Shown: positions 16,395-27,063 of the stretch, in pieces | Numbering within the stretch: the first letter of the stretch is position 1 | How the letters are laid out: each line of letters starts with the position of its first letter | Assembly: GCA_021845645.1 (NCBI GenBank) | Contig: JAJZVM010000019.1 | Span: forward strand, 8,819 to 72,818 | Reading direction: 5' to 3' | DNA: 64,000 nt | DNA from: Bacillota bacterium | Lineage (GTDB): Bacteria; Bacillota_E; JAJZYS01; JAJYTV01 | Made by a program: the position numbers and the translations under genes | The notes under the pieces: model-generated | Told to the model about the DNA's origin: nothing | The model's database searches: none | The model's input: the letters and a program-made list of their open reading frames with translations, nothing else

Positions 16395-19220
16395 TCAGTC
16401 GCCCGCGAGCGGCTGGTGCCTGAGGACACCTTGCAGGAAGCGGCCGGTATGCGAGTGGGAGATCTCCGCGATCTCCTCTGGCCGGCCTTCGCCGATGACG
16501 CGGCCGCCGGCGTCGCCGCCTTCCGGGCCGAGATCGACGATGTAGTCGGCCGTCTTGACGACGTCGAGGTTGTGCTCGATGACGAGCACGGTGTTGCCGG
16601 CATCCACCAGCCGGTGCAGCACGTCGAGCAGACGCTCGACGTCGGCCGGATGCAGGCCGGTCGTGGGCTCGTCGAGGATGTAGAAGGTGCGCCCGTCCTG
16701 GCGGCGGGATAGTTCCGTCGCGAGTTTGACGCGCTGCGCCTCGCCGCCGGATAGCGTCGTCGCGGGCTGCCCCAGCCTGATGTAGCCGAGGCCGACCTGC
16801 GAGAGGGTCTCGAGCTTGCGCCGGATGCGCGGCTGGGCCTCGAAGAAGGAGAGTGCCTCGTCCACCGTCAGGTCCAGCACGTCGGCGATCGTCTTGCCCT
16901 TGAAGCGCACCTCGAGCGTCTCCCGGTTGTAGCGCTTGCCCTTGCAGCTCTCACACGGCACGTAGACATCCGGCAGGAAGTGCATCTCGATGCGCAGGAT
17001 GCCGTCGCCGTGGCACGCCTCGCAGCGGCCGCCGCGCACGTTGAAGCTGAAGCGCCCCGGCTTGTAGCCGCGGATGCGGGCCTCCTGCGTCTGCGCGAAG
17101 ACCTCGCGCACCAGGTCGAAGAGGCCCGTGTAGGTGGCCGGGTTCGACCTCGGCGTCCTGCCGATCGGGTCCTGGTCGACGTCCACCACCTTGTCGAGGT
17201 GCTCAAGCCCTTCGATGCTCCGGAACGGCAGCGGGCGCCGGCGGGCGCCGTTGAGCTCCATGGCCAGGGCGCGATAGAGGATGTCGTTGACGAGAGTGGA
17301 CTTGCCCGACCCCGAGACGCCGGTCACGGAGATGAACGTGCCAAGCGGCAGGCGTACGTCGACGTCCTTGAGGTTGTTGCCGCGCGCGCCATGCAGGGTG
17401 AGCCAGCGCTCGCCGAGCGGCCGCCGCGCGCTGGGAACCCCGATCTGCCGCTCGCCGGACAGGAACTGGCCCGTGAGGGACTCAGGACACCTCTCCACTT
17501 CCTCGACCGTGCCGTGCGCCACCACCTGACCGCCGTGTTCTCCGGCGCCCGGCCCGAAGTCGATCAGGTAGTCGGCGGCGCGCCAGGTGTCCTCGTCGTG
17601 TTCCACAACGAGCACCGTGTTGCCGAGGTCGCGCAGGCGGCAGAGCGTCTGCAGGAGGCGTCCGTTGTCGCGGGGATGCAGGCCGATCGATGGCTCGTCC
17701 AGGATGTAGAGCACGCCGACGAGACCCGAGCCGATCTGGGTCGCCAGCCGGATGCGCTGTGCCTCGCCGCCGGACAGGGTCGCAGCGGCGCGGTCGAGGG
17801 TGAGGTATCCGAGGCCGACGCTCTCGAGGAAGCCCAGGCGCTCGGCGATCTCGTGCAACACGTCCCGCGCGATGCGCGCCTCCATCTCGCGAAGGGTGAG
17901 CGAGCGCACGAACGCCAGGGCCTCGTGCACCGAGAGGCCAGTGAGTTCGGCGATCGACGTGTCGCCCACCGTGACGGCGAGGCTCTCCTTGCGCAGGCGC
18001 CGGCCGCCGCAGGTGGTGCAGGCGACAGGCGTCATGTAGGCCTCGAACTCCTGCTGCTGCATCTCCGACGAGGCGTCGCTGTGACGCCTGCGCACGTACT
18101 CGAGCGGCCCCTGGTAGTGCGTATGGCCGCGCCGGTGGCCCCAGGCGCCGACATAGTGGAACGGAATCGGCTGCGGCAGCCCCTTGAGCAGAAGCTCGCG
18201 CTGTTCTGGAGCGAGATCCGCCCAGGGCCTGTCTGGGTCCGCTTCGATCGCCGCGGCCGCCGACAGGAGTAGCTGGCCGTAGTACTCGGATGTCGCCCAG
18301 GGGGCGATCGCACCTTCGCGCAGGCTGCGCCGGACGTTCGGCACGATGAGGTCCGGGTCCGGCTCCAGGTGGAAGCCGAGGCCGCTGCACGCCGGGCAGG
18401 CACCGTAGGGGTTGTTGAAGGAGAACATGCGCGGGCTCAGTTCGGCCAGGCTCTCGCCGCAGGTCGGGCAGGCGTAGTTCTGCGAGAAGACGACGTCCTC
18501 CGACTCCCCGCGCTGCACGAGGGCCAGCCCGTCGGCAAGGCGGAGGGCGGTCTCGAACGAGTCGGCCAGCCGGTCGCGGATGCCGTCGCGCACGATGATG
18601 CGATCGACCACGACGTCGATCGTGTGCTTCTTCTGCTTCGTCAGCTGGATCTCTTCCGAGAGCTCATGCAGCACACCATCCACGCGCACGCGCGCGAAGC
18701 CCTCGCGGCGCGCCTCCTGCAGGGCGCGTTCGTGCTCGCCCTTGCGCCCGCGCACCAAGGGCGCCAGGATCTGCACCCGCGTACCCTCGGGATACGCGAG
18801 CACCTGGTCCACCATCTGCTCGACCGTCTGCTGCTCGATCGGCCTGCCGCACCTGGGGCAGTGCGGATGACCGACGCGGGCGTAGAGGAGCCTGAGATAG
18901 TCGTAGATCTCGGTCACCGTGCCCACGGTCGAGCGCGGGTTGCGCGAGGTCGTCTTCTGGTCGATCGAGATGGCGGGACTCAGCCCCTCGATGGCGTCGA
19001 CGTCGGGCTTGTCCATCTGCCCGAGGAACTGGCGGGCATAGGCGGACAGGGACTCGACATAGCGTCGTTGCCCCTCTGCGTACAGCGTGTCGAACGCAAA
19101 CGAACTCTTGCCGCTCCCGGAAAGACCTGTGACCACGACCAGACGATCGCGCGGAATGGCAAGGTCGATGTTCTTGAGGTTGTGCTGCCGCGCGCCGCGG
19201 ACGACAATCTCCCCCGACAA
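16395..19220 (-). CDS. uvrA: excinuclease ABC subunit A (UvrA)
   Basis: UvrA is the damage-sensing ABC ATPase dimer of excision repair. The 941 residues hold two ABC modules (Walker A GLSGSGKS and GVSGSGKS; signatures [12 protein letters not shown] and [12 protein letters not shown]) and zinc modules with CPRC, CPTC/CPAC and CEAC/CESC pairs. Start is TTG 19220 after GGGAGG. It is linked to uvrC rather than to uvrB, which is about 4 kb away. The upstream region carries a -10 TATACT and a LexA-box-like sequence. Confidence 0.97.
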   Translation of the reverse strand: MSGEIVVRGARQHNLKNIDLAIPRDRLVVVTGLSGSGKSSFAFDTLYAEGQRRYVESLSAYARQFLGQMDKPDVDAIEGLSPAISIDQKTTSRNPRSTVGTVTEIYDYLRLLYARVGHPHCPRCGRPIEQQTVEQMVDQVLAYPEGTRVQILAPLVRGRKGEHERALQEARREGFARVRVDGVLHELSEEIQLTKQKKHTIDVVVDRIIVRDGIRDRLADSFETALRLADGLALVQRGESEDVVFSQNYACPTCGESLAELSPRMFSFNNPYGACPACSGLGFHLEPDPDLIVPNVRRSLREGAIAPWATSEYYGQLLLSAAAAIEADPDRPWADLAPEQRELLLKGLPQPIPFHYVGAWGHRRGHTHYQGPLEYVRRRHSDASSEMQQQEFEAYMTPVACTTCGGRRLRKESLAVTVGDTSIAELTGLSVHEALAFVRSLTLREMEARIARDVLHEIAERLGFLESVGLGYLTLDRAAATLSGGEAQRIRLATQIGSGLVGVLYILDEPSIGLHPRDNGRLLQTLCRLRDLGNTVLVVEHDEDTWRAADYLIDFGPGAGEHGGQVVAHGTVEEVERCPESLTGQFLSGERQIGVPSARRPLGERWLTLHGARGNNLKDVDVRLPLGTFISVTGVSGSGKSTLVNDILYRALAMELNGARRRPLPFRSIEGLEHLDKVVDVDQDPIGRTPRSNPATYTGLFDLVREVFAQTQEARIRGYKPGRFSFNVRGGRCEACHGDGILRIEMHFLPDVYVPCESCKGKRYNRETLEVRFKGKTIADVLDLTVDEALSFFEAQPRIRRKLETLSQVGLGYIRLGQPATTLSGGEAQRVKLATELSRRQDGRTFYILDEPTTGLHPADVERLLDVLHRLVDAGNTVLVIEHNLDVVKTADYIVDLGPEGGDAGGRVIGEGRPEEIAEISHSHTGRFLQGVLRHQPLAGD

Positions 19221-19253
19221 CCGGATCCCTCCCGGCGCAACGCTTCACCTCAA

Positions 19254-19285
19254 AGTATAGCACAGATGCTACGTACATCTGTTCT
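19254..19285 (-). promoter_or_regulatory. uvrA promoter with LexA-box-like dyad
   Basis: The minus strand shows TATACT at 19259-19254. GAACAGATGTAC lies within 19285-19272, close to the Gram-positive LexA consensus GAAC-N4-GTTC with one core mismatch. It would overlap the -35 region, where an SOS repressor would block the polymerase. A second dyad (ACAGATG...CATCTGT) overlaps it. Assignment rests on pattern only. Confidence 0.35.
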
Positions 19286-19332
19286 GTTTCAATGTCGCCG
19301 TCCAGGTAATGCTAGCGGCAGGAGGTGCCGAG

Positions 19333-20541
19333 ATGCCAAGAGCGGCCAACCGGATCGGGACAGTGCAGCGGTACATCTTCGGGGAGCTGGACGAGGCGAT
19401 CGCCCGCGAGGAGCGCTCGGGGCGGACGATCTGCGATCTCTCGCAGAGCGACCCCGACTGGGACCCCTCGCCAACCGTGGTGCACGCGCTCGTGACCGCC
19501 GCGCAACGGCCCCAGGCCCATCGCTACCCGCCCTACGACGGCGACATGGCGCTTCGGCGCGCCTTCGCCGAATGGTACGAACGCCGCTACGACGCACCCT
19601 GCACCCCCGAGCACGTGCTGATCCTTGAAGGATCCAAGACCGGCATCGCCCTCCTGCCGCTGGCCTATCTCGATGTAGGCGACGTCGGCCTGCTGCCGGA
19701 CCCCGGCTACCCCACCTACCGTGCGGGCATCGCCCTGGCGGCGGCGCAGGGGGTCTCAATGCCCCTGCATGCGGAACTCGGTTACCTGCCGAGCTACATC
19801 GACCTCGACCAGGACCGGCTCCAGCGCGCGAAGCTGATGTTCCTCAACTACCCGCACAACCCCACGGGCGCCGTGGCCACGCGAGCGTTCCTCGAGGATA
19901 CGGTGGAGTTCGCCAAGAGATACGACCTGCTGGTCGCCTACGACCTGGCCTACGCGCAGATCGTCCTGCAGGGCCCGAAGCCCGCCCTGGCGTTGCGTCC
20001 CCTCGCAGGAGCCGACGCCCTGACGGTCGAGTTATTCACCTTTTCCAAGTCCTACGACATGCAAGGCTACCGCCTGGGGGCCGCCGTGGCCAACCCGGAC
20101 CTGCTCGGACCGCTGCGCAAGGTGCACGAGAACGTCATGGCCGGCGCGTTCCTGCCAATTCAGGCGGCGGGCCGCGCGGCTCTGGACGCGCACGAGGACG
20201 CGGCGCTCGAGGAACGCCTCGAGGGCTACCGCCGCCGGCAGGAGGTCCTCTACGAGGCGCTCAAGGACCTCGGCGCGCACGTAACGCACCCGATCGCCAC
20301 CGTCTACCTCTGGCTGAGAGCGCCCCGCGGCCTCACCGGTGAGCGGTTCGCCCAGGAACTCCTGCGCGGCGCCGGCATCGCCGTCACGCCGGGGACCGCC
20401 TTCGGACAGCAGGGTCACGCCTACGTGCGCATCTCCCTCACCGCGTCGGACGACGCCATCGAGGAAGCGGCGGACCGCCTGCGCCGCTGCTATCCCCAGG
20501 GACTGGAGGCCAGGCCGCAGCAGGCCCTGCAGCCACAGTAA
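19333..20541 (+). CDS. class I/II PLP-dependent aminotransferase
   Basis: The 402-residue fold type I aminotransferase shows the substrate loop NYPHNPTGA, the YDLAYAQI segment, and the PLP-lysine motif FTFSKSYDMQGYRLG. The closest relatives in pattern are LL-diaminopimelate and alanine/aspartate aminotransferases. The exact amino donor cannot be fixed from sequence alone. Start ATG 19333 follows AGGAGG with 7-nt spacing. It is divergent from uvrA and convergent with the ABC exporter genes, so it is probably monocistronic. Confidence 0.88.
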   Translation: MPRAANRIGTVQRYIFGELDEAIAREERSGRTICDLSQSDPDWDPSPTVVHALVTAAQRPQAHRYPPYDGDMALRRAFAEWYERRYDAPCTPEHVLILEGSKTGIALLPLAYLDVGDVGLLPDPGYPTYRAGIALAAAQGVSMPLHAELGYLPSYIDLDQDRLQRAKLMFLNYPHNPTGAVATRAFLEDTVEFAKRYDLLVAYDLAYAQIVLQGPKPALALRPLAGADALTVELFTFSKSYDMQGYRLGAAVANPDLLGPLRKVHENVMAGAFLPIQAAGRAALDAHEDAALEERLEGYRRRQEVLYEALKDLGAHVTHPIATVYLWLRAPRGLTGERFAQELLRGAGIAVTPGTAFGQQGHAYVRISLTASDDAIEEAADRLRRCYPQGLEARPQQALQPQ

Positions 20542-20544
20542 CCG

Positions 20545-22440
20545 TCAGGAAGCCGTTTCGCCCTCGCTGTCCTGGCCGGCGAACTGGCTCTGGTACAGCT
20601 CATAGTACGGGCCGCGCCGCATCAGCAGATCCTCGTGGCGGCCCTGCTCGACCACCTTGCCGTGCTGCATGACGAGGATGTGGTCTGCTCCGCGGATGGT
20701 CGAGAGCCGGTGGGCGATGACGAAGCTGGTGCGCCCCTGCATCAGACGGTGCATCGCGTCCTGGATCGCCACCTCGGTGCGGGTGTCGACGCTGCTCGTC
20801 GCCTCGTCCAGGATCAGCACCGGCGGATCGGAAAGCAGCGCGCGGGCGATCGTCAGGAGCTGACGCTGGCCTTGGGAGATGTTCGAGGCCTCCTCGTTCA
20901 GCTCCGTGTCGTACCCGTGCGGCAGCGTGCGGATGAAGTGGTGGGCATGGGCGGCGCGTGCCGCCGCCTCCACCTCGTCGGCCGTTGCGCCCTCGCGGCC
21001 GTAGGCGATGTTCTCGCGGATCGTGCCGTGGAACAGCCACGTGTCCTGCAGGACCATGCCGAGCATGCGGCGCAGGCTCGCGCGCGGCAGGCTGCGGATG
21101 TCGCGGCCGTCCAGGAGGATGCGGCCGGCGTCGACGTCGTAGAACCGCATCAGCAGGTTCACGAGCGTGGTCTTGCCCGCTCCGGTCGGACCGACGATCG
21201 CGACCGTCTCGCCGGAGCGCACCTCGATGTCCATGTTCTCGATCAGCGGGCGCTCCGGCTCGTAGCGGAACGAGATGCCGTCGAAGGTGACGTGGCCCGC
21301 GGCCTCGGCGATCCCCTGCTCCTCGGCGTCGACGGGCTCCTCCGGCTGGTCGAGGATCTCGAACACCCGCTCCGACGAGGCGAGGGCGGACTGGATCGTG
21401 TTCGAGATGCTCGCGAGCTGCGTGATCGGCTGCGAGAACTGGCGCGCGTACTGGATGAACGCCTGGATGTCGCCGATCTGGATGCTGCGCCGAACGACCA
21501 GGATGCCGCCGATGACGCTTACGAGGACGTAGCCGAAGTTCCCGATGACGTTCATCAGCGGCATGATGATGCCGGTGACGAACTGGGCCTTCCACGTCGA
21601 CTCCGCCAGCTGGTCGTTCATGTCGTCGAACGCGCGCAGAGAGCGCTCCTCGTGGCCGAATGCCCTGACGATCACGTGGCCGGTGAACATCTCCTCCACA
21701 TGCCCGTTGAGTGCCCCGAGGTGCTGCTGTCGCTCGAGGAAGTATTTCTGCGAGCGCTTCGCGATCAAGCTCGTCACGATGAAGCTGAGCGGCAGGGTGA
21801 TCACGACCGCGAGCGTCATCAGGGGACTGATCGTCAGCATCATCACGATGACGCCCACGAACGTCACGACGGCCGTCACGAACTGCGTCAGGCTCTGCTG
21901 CAAGGTGCTAGAGATGTTGTCGAAGTCGTTCACGAAGCGGCTCAGCACCTCACCGTGCGGGTGCTCGTCGAAGAAGCGCACCGGCAGGCGCGTCAGCTTT
22001 TCCATCACCTGCCGCCGGATGGTGTAGACCGTGCGCTGCGCGACGCCGGCCATCAGGTACTGCTGCACCCAGGAGAAGGCGGAGCTCGCGATGTAGAGCC
22101 CTGCCAATTCGAACATCAGGTTCAGGATCTTCGAGAAGTCCACGCCGCCGCCCGGGACGTGCCTCAGCTTCGCGACGAAACCCTGGAACAGCACGGTCGT
22201 GGCGTTGCCCAGGATCTTCGGGCTCAAGATGCTGAACACGGTGCTCAGGATGGCTGCCGCGAGCACGATGGCCAGGATCGGCACGCTCGCGCGGAAGTAG
22301 CCTAGGAGGCGCAGGGTAATACCCTTGGCGTTCTTGGCCTTCTCGACAGGCATGGCAAGCCCCATCGGGCCTCCGCCCCAGCCTCCGTGGCCCCCGGGCC
22401 CACCGCCACGCGCGCCGGGTCCTCGCATCGGCGTACTCAT
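20545..22440 (-). CDS. heterodimeric ABC exporter, catalytic half (YheH/BmrD-like)
   Basis: This 631-residue half-transporter has a Gly/Pro-rich cytosolic N-terminus (about 40 residues), six membrane helices (about 45-345) and a nucleotide-binding domain. The NBD has Walker A GPTGAGKTT, signature ISQGQRQLL, Walker B with catalytic Glu (ILDEATSSVD) and H-loop IAHRLST. It pairs with the preceding gene, whose NBD is degenerate, to form an asymmetric exporter of drugs, lipids or peptides. Its ATG overlaps the partner's stop (ATGA). It converges on the aminotransferase with only 3 nt between stops. Confidence 0.93.
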   Translation of the reverse strand: MSTPMRGPGARGGGPGGHGGWGGGPMGLAMPVEKAKNAKGITLRLLGYFRASVPILAIVLAAAILSTVFSILSPKILGNATTVLFQGFVAKLRHVPGGGVDFSKILNLMFELAGLYIASSAFSWVQQYLMAGVAQRTVYTIRRQVMEKLTRLPVRFFDEHPHGEVLSRFVNDFDNISSTLQQSLTQFVTAVVTFVGVIVMMLTISPLMTLAVVITLPLSFIVTSLIAKRSQKYFLERQQHLGALNGHVEEMFTGHVIVRAFGHEERSLRAFDDMNDQLAESTWKAQFVTGIIMPLMNVIGNFGYVLVSVIGGILVVRRSIQIGDIQAFIQYARQFSQPITQLASISNTIQSALASSERVFEILDQPEEPVDAEEQGIAEAAGHVTFDGISFRYEPERPLIENMDIEVRSGETVAIVGPTGAGKTTLVNLLMRFYDVDAGRILLDGRDIRSLPRASLRRMLGMVLQDTWLFHGTIRENIAYGREGATADEVEAAARAAHAHHFIRTLPHGYDTELNEEASNISQGQRQLLTIARALLSDPPVLILDEATSSVDTRTEVAIQDAMHRLMQGRTSFVIAHRLSTIRGADHILVMQHGKVVEQGRHEDLLMRRGPYYELYQSQFAGQDSEGETAS

Positions 22441-24164
22441 GCGATCTCCTCCGGCGTGAGCTGCGACGAGACGATCTCCCGGTACACCGGGCAAGTCGCC
22501 ATGAGCGTGCGATGGTTGCCCGCGCCGACCAGCCTGCCCTCGTCCAGCACCAGGATCTGGTCCGCGTCCATGACCGTGCTCACCCGCTGCGCGACGATGA
22601 GCACCGTCGCTCCCTTGAGCTCGCGGCGCAGGGCGGCGCGCACCAGCGCGTCCGTCCTGAAGTCGAGGGCGGAGAAGCTGTCGTCGAACATGTAGATCTC
22701 CGTCCTCCGGACGAGCGCGCGCGCCATCGCGAGCCGCTGGCGCTGCCCGCCCGAGAGGTTGACGCCTCCCTGCGAGATCTCGGCCTCGAGTCCGCCGGCC
22801 ATCTCCTGCACGAACTCACTCGCCTGCGCGATGTCCGCGGCGTGCATGGCCGCCTGCACCGACGCCTGCGGATCGCCGTAGCGGATGTTCTCGAGCACGC
22901 TGCCCGTGAACAGGACCGCTCGCTGCGGCACGTAGCCAAGCTTCTGGCGGAGATCCTGCTGGCGCATCTCCCGCACGTCGACGCCGTCCACCAGCACCTG
23001 TCCCTCGCTGACCTCGTAGAAGCGCACGAGCAGGTTGAGCAGGGTAGACTTGCCCGCGCCCGTGCCGCCGATGATCGCCGTCGTCTGGCCGGGCCGGGCG
23101 GTGAAGGTGATGTCCTGGAGGGCGGGCTCTTCGCCACCGGGATAGTAGAAGGTGACGTTGCGGAACTCGACCGTTCCCGAACCGGGCGGTGCCGGTTTCG
23201 GGTCGGCGGGGTCTTGGAACTCAGGCTCCAGCGCGAGCACCTCGTTGATGCGCACGGCCGACGCCTGGGCGCGCGGGATCATGAAGAGCATCATGGACAC
23301 CATCATCACGGCGAACATGATCTGCATCACATACTGGATGAACGCCATCAGGTTGCCGAGCTGCAGGCTGCCTGCGTTGATCTGTGCCGCGCCGAACCAG
23401 ACGATGGCGATCATGGCGAAGTTCATGATCAGGAAGACGACGGGCATCAGCGTGGCCATCAGCTGGAACACCCGCACGGACGTATCCGTCAGGTCCAGGT
23501 TGGCCGCATCGAACCGCCGCGCCTCGTACGGCACCCTGCCGAACGCCCGCACCACGCGCACCCCTGTCAGGTTCTCGCGCAGTACGAGGTTAAGGCGGTC
23601 CACCTTCTTCTGGATCGAGCGGAAGAGACCGAAGGCCTGGCGCATGAGAAGCCAGATCGCAAGGCCCATGGCCGGCACGACGAACACGATGACCAGCGAC
23701 AGCGACGCGTCGGTCCGCACGGCGAGGACGATGCCGCCGATGGCGGTGAGCGGTGCCATGACCATCATCGAGAGGAGCATGTTGACGAACTGCTGCACCT
23801 GCATCACGTCGTTCGTGCTGCGCACGATGAGCGACGACGTGCCGATCTCGTCAAACTCCCTCAGGGTGAAGTGCTCGACATGAGCAAAGATGCGCGTGCG
23901 CAGAAGCTTGCCGAAACCCGCGGTGGACTTGGCGCCGTAATACCGTGCCACCACGCTGGCCACGCCGCCCAGGATGGTCACGGCCAGCATCAGTGCGCCC
24001 TCGCGCAGGATGTAGCCCTGGTTGCCGCGGATGATGCCCGTGTCGACGATGTCGGACATCAGGTTCGGCAGGTAAAGGCTGGAAAGGGTCTGCAGGAACG
24101 TCAGGACGACCACCACAGTGACATAGACCTTGTAGGGTCTGAGAAACTCCGTAAGCTTGCCCAT
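22437..24164 (-). CDS. heterodimeric ABC exporter, degenerate half (YheI/BmrC-like)
   Basis: The 575-residue half-exporter has six membrane helices then an NBD with Walker A GGTGAGKST and a good LSGGQRQRLAMARAL. The residue after Walker B is Asp-Ser instead of Glu (FDDSFSALD), and the H-loop His is Gln (VAQRVSTV). This is the hallmark of the non-catalytic site in asymmetric exporters such as BmrCD and TM287/288. Start ATG 24164 follows AGAGAGG. The upstream region has a possible promoter and an AT-rich dyad. Confidence 0.93.
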   Translation of the reverse strand: MGKLTEFLRPYKVYVTVVVVLTFLQTLSSLYLPNLMSDIVDTGIIRGNQGYILREGALMLAVTILGGVASVVARYYGAKSTAGFGKLLRTRIFAHVEHFTLREFDEIGTSSLIVRSTNDVMQVQQFVNMLLSMMVMAPLTAIGGIVLAVRTDASLSLVIVFVVPAMGLAIWLLMRQAFGLFRSIQKKVDRLNLVLRENLTGVRVVRAFGRVPYEARRFDAANLDLTDTSVRVFQLMATLMPVVFLIMNFAMIAIVWFGAAQINAGSLQLGNLMAFIQYVMQIMFAVMMVSMMLFMIPRAQASAVRINEVLALEPEFQDPADPKPAPPGSGTVEFRNVTFYYPGGEEPALQDITFTARPGQTTAIIGGTGAGKSTLLNLLVRFYEVSEGQVLVDGVDVREMRQQDLRQKLGYVPQRAVLFTGSVLENIRYGDPQASVQAAMHAADIAQASEFVQEMAGGLEAEISQGGVNLSGGQRQRLAMARALVRRTEIYMFDDSFSALDFRTDALVRAALRRELKGATVLIVAQRVSTVMDADQILVLDEGRLVGAGNHRTLMATCPVYREIVSSQLTPEEIA

Positions 24165-24203
24165 CGGCACCTCTCTCCCGGACTGCCGCCAGAAGGCAGA
24201 ACG

Positions 24204-24255
24204 TTAAGTGTATTAAACATCTGCATTCTAGCACGACGCCATGGCGCGTGTGCAA
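24204..24255 (-). promoter_or_regulatory. possible exporter promoter and downstream AT-rich dyad
   Basis: TTGCAC (24255-24250) and TAGAAT (24230-24225) are 19 nt apart on the minus strand. Downstream, TTAA-gtgta-TTAA (24204-24216) would lie in the leader, a place suited to a MarR- or TetR-like repressor. No regulator gene is adjacent. The rest of the 268-bp gap (24165-24432) shows nothing coding. Confidence 0.3.
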
Positions 24256-24405
24256 CTGTACCTGCGATCTATCGCGAACGGGCCAGCCGCCCCCGTGCGA
24301 CGCCCGTGCGCGTCCCCATGGCACAGCGGATGCTGTCCTCGGCGAACACAAGCCAAGCCGGGCGCCCGCGATGCCGCCCAGCAGGAGGAAACGCCGCGCT
24401 GTCCG

Positions 24406-24433
24406 GCGCGAGGTGGGCGTGCCTGCCTCGCGC
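24406..24433. terminator. hairpin after the GNAT gene
   Basis: Arms 24406-24413 and 24426-24433 (8 bp, 12-nt loop) directly follow the GNAT stop on the minus strand. There is no U-tract. Confidence 0.4.
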
Positions 24434-24942
24434 TATAGCAGGAGCGACATGACGATGTCGTCCAGATACTGCCCATCCTGGAACACGGCCCTGCGCCGAC
24501 GCCCTTCCGCCTGGAAGCCGAATGACCTGTAGAGGCGGATGGCGCGTTCGTTGCGGGCGTAGACCTTGAGTTCGATGCGCTTCATGCCGCTTGCCCTGGC
24601 CCAGTCGACCATGGCCTGCATGAGGCTGCGGCCAATCCCCTGCCCCCGGTACTCCTTCGCCACCGAGATGCCCATCTCGCAGCTGTGGCGCAAGGCCCTC
24701 CGCGAACTGCCGTGGCAGTTGAGCATGCCGAGCACCTCGCCCTCAGGGCCGAGCGCGAGCAGGAACACCGCGTTCGGCGCCGCGGCATGCTCCGCCACGA
24801 CCGCCTCCTCCTCGGCCAGGGTCAGCTGGAACTCGCCAGGGGCCACCGGCAGATCGAGGCCGCCTTCGGCGAAGATGGCGACGGCATAGCGGACCATCGC
24901 CGCCGCGTCCGCCTGCCTCGCTGCGCGTACGGTCACGGCCAT
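24433..24942 (-). CDS. GNAT-family N-acetyltransferase
   Basis: The 169-residue GNAT enzyme has the acetyl-CoA pyrophosphate loop RGQGIGRSLM and the downstream pattern LKVYARNERAIRLYRSFGF, like RimI and PhnO-like acetyltransferases. It acetylates an unknown amine. It lies 14 nt after uvrB in the same direction and is probably co-transcribed with it. No DNA repair role is implied. Confidence 0.9.
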   Translation of the reverse strand: MAVTVRAARQADAAAMVRYAVAIFAEGGLDLPVAPGEFQLTLAEEEAVVAEHAAAPNAVFLLALGPEGEVLGMLNCHGSSRRALRHSCEMGISVAKEYRGQGIGRSLMQAMVDWARASGMKRIELKVYARNERAIRLYRSFGFQAEGRRRRAVFQDGQYLDDIVMSLLL

Positions 24943-24956
24943 GCGGGTGCCCCCCT

Positions 24957-26945
24957 TCAGCGCTTGCTGCGTGCCTCCTGGCGTTTCGTCTCGAGCTCCG
25001 CGATCAGGTCGCGCAGCACCGCGGCGCGCTCGAACTCGAGCGTCTTGGCCGCTTCGCGCATCTCGCGGCGGAGCTTCTCCAGAAGCTTCGGCACGTCTTT
25101 CGGCCGCACGCTCTCGACGCTGCGGCTGTCGAGGGCGTCCACCGTGACGGGCTTCGTCGCCTCGATGACGTCGCGCACGGCCTTCTCCACCGACTGCGGC
25201 GTGATGCCGTGTTCCTCGTTGAACTCGGCCTGAAGGGCGCGCCTGCGGTCCGTCTCGTGGATCGCACGGGCCATCGAGTCGGTGACGCGGTCGGCATAGA
25301 GGATGACCTTGCCGTCCAGGTGGCGCGCGGCGCGGCCGATCGTCTGCACAAGCGCCGTCGTCGAGCGGAGGTACCCCTCCTTGTCGGCGTCGAGGATCGC
25401 CACCAGCGATACCTCGGGAAGGTCCAGGCCCTCGCGCAGCAGGTTGATGCCGACGAGCACGTCGAAGACGCCCAGCCTCAGGTCGCGGATGATCGCCATG
25501 CGCTCGATCGTCTCCACGTCCGAGTGCATGTAGCGCACCTTCACGCCTACCTCCTTGAGGTAGTCGGTGAGTTCCTCCGCCATCTTCTTCGTGAGGGTGG
25601 TGACGAGCACCCGCTGCCGCTTCCCTGTGCGCTGGCGGATCTCATGCAGCAGGTCGTCGATCTGTCCCTTGGTGCCGCGCACCTCGACCGACGGGTCCAG
25701 GAGACCTGTGGGCCGTACGATCTGTTCTACGACCCGTGCCGAGCGCGACAGCTCGAACTCGCTCGGCGTCGCCGAGACGTACACCACCTGGTTCAGACGC
25801 CCCATGAACTCCTCGAACTTGAGCGGACGGTTGTCGAACGCCGACGGCAGGCGGAAGCCGTAGTCGACGAGCGATTCCTTGCGCGAGCGGTCGCCGGCAT
25901 ACATCGCCCGCACCTGCGGCAGCGACTGGTGCGATTCGTCGACGAAGAGCAGGAAGTCCGGCGGGAAGAAGTCGAGCAGCGTGTACGGCGGAGCTCCCTC
26001 GGCGCGTCCCGTGAGATGACGCGAGTAGTTCTCGATGCCGGGACAGAAGCCGATCTCCTGGAGCATCTCCATGTCGTGGCGCGTCCGCTGCTCGAGGCGC
26101 TGCGCCTCCAGTAGCTTGCCCTGCGCGCGAAACGCCCGGAGCTGCTCCTCGAGCTCCTGCTCGATCGTCACAAGGGCCCGCTGGCGCTTGTCCTTCGACG
26201 TGACGTAGTGCGAGGCCGGGTAGATCGCCACGTGATGGCGGCTGCCGAGCACCTCTCCGGTGAGCACGTCCACCTCCAGGATGCGGTCGATCGTGTCACC
26301 GTCGAACTCGATACGGATGGCGCGCTCCTCGTTCGACGCCGGGATGATCTCGAGGACCTCGCCGCGCACGCGGAAGGTGCCACGCGTAAAGTTCACGTCG
26401 TTGCGGTCGTACTGGATGTCGACGAGCTTGCGCAGGATCTCGCGCCGGTCGCGCTCCTGTCCCTGGCGCAGCGAGAGGCAGAGTTCACGGTAGTCCTCGG
26501 GCGAGCCGAGGCCGTAGATGCAGCTCACCGACGCGACGATGATCACGTCCCGCCGCTCGAAGAGCGCCGTCGTCGCGGCATGGCGCAGCTTGTCGATCTC
26601 GTCGTTGATCGTCGCGTCCTTCTCGATGTAGGTATCGCTCGTGGCGATGTAGGCCTCGGGCTGGTAGTAGTCGTAGTACGAGACGAAGTACTCGACCGCG
26701 TTGTTGGGGAAGAACGACTGGAACTCGCCACAGAGCTGGGCGGCCAGCGTCTTGTTGTGCGCCAGAACGAGCGCCGGCCTCCCGAGCTCCTGGATCGTCC
26801 ACGCCATGGTGGCCGTCTTGCCGGAGCCTGTGACGCCGACGAGCGTCTGTTCCGTGAGGCCTTCCCGCAGGCCCTCGACCAGTGCCCTGATGGCCTTGGG
26901 CTGGTCTCCGGCCGGCTGGTACGGCGACGCGAGCTGAAACTCCAA
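24957..26945 (-). CDS. uvrB: excinuclease ABC subunit B (UvrB)
   Basis: UvrB is the damage-verifying helicase-like subunit of excision repair. The 662 residues contain Walker A GVTGSGKT, the beta-hairpin region [15 protein letters not shown], the DESH box ([10 protein letters not shown]), motif VI (QTIGRAARH) and a C-terminal UVR helix ([17 protein letters not shown]) that docks on UvrC. Start TTG 26945 follows GGGAGGGG. An upstream in-frame extension has no ribosome-binding support. It is not next to uvrA, unlike in most Bacillota. Confidence 0.97.
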   Translation of the reverse strand: MEFQLASPYQPAGDQPKAIRALVEGLREGLTEQTLVGVTGSGKTATMAWTIQELGRPALVLAHNKTLAAQLCGEFQSFFPNNAVEYFVSYYDYYQPEAYIATSDTYIEKDATINDEIDKLRHAATTALFERRDVIIVASVSCIYGLGSPEDYRELCLSLRQGQERDRREILRKLVDIQYDRNDVNFTRGTFRVRGEVLEIIPASNEERAIRIEFDGDTIDRILEVDVLTGEVLGSRHHVAIYPASHYVTSKDKRQRALVTIEQELEEQLRAFRAQGKLLEAQRLEQRTRHDMEMLQEIGFCPGIENYSRHLTGRAEGAPPYTLLDFFPPDFLLFVDESHQSLPQVRAMYAGDRSRKESLVDYGFRLPSAFDNRPLKFEEFMGRLNQVVYVSATPSEFELSRSARVVEQIVRPTGLLDPSVEVRGTKGQIDDLLHEIRQRTGKRQRVLVTTLTKKMAEELTDYLKEVGVKVRYMHSDVETIERMAIIRDLRLGVFDVLVGINLLREGLDLPEVSLVAILDADKEGYLRSTTALVQTIGRAARHLDGKVILYADRVTDSMARAIHETDRRRALQAEFNEEHGITPQSVEKAVRDVIEATKPVTVDALDSRSVESVRPKDVPKLLEKLRREMREAAKTLEFERAAVLRDLIAELETKRQEARSKR

Positions 26946-27013
26946 GAGGCACTCCCCCTCCCGCCATGACCATCGTGCACCATCCCGGAGGCATTGGCCA
27001 GCCACCGCCAGAG

Positions 27014-27055
27014 GAACCACCAGGGCGCGCCGTCGCCGGCGCGCCCTGGTGGTTC
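27014..27055. terminator. perfect 18-bp hairpin between bactofilin gene and uvrB
   Basis: Arms 27014-27031 and 27038-27055 are perfectly complementary with a 6-nt loop. The hairpin begins 8 nt after the bactofilin stop and should separate the envelope operon from uvrB. No U-tract follows. Confidence 0.65.
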
Positions 27056-27063
27056 GGGAATCT

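Noticed and set aside
22437..24164. ABC exporter half as a decayed gene because of its altered Walker B and H-loop
   Set aside because: The same substitutions define the non-catalytic half in asymmetric exporters, and the partner half is intact.
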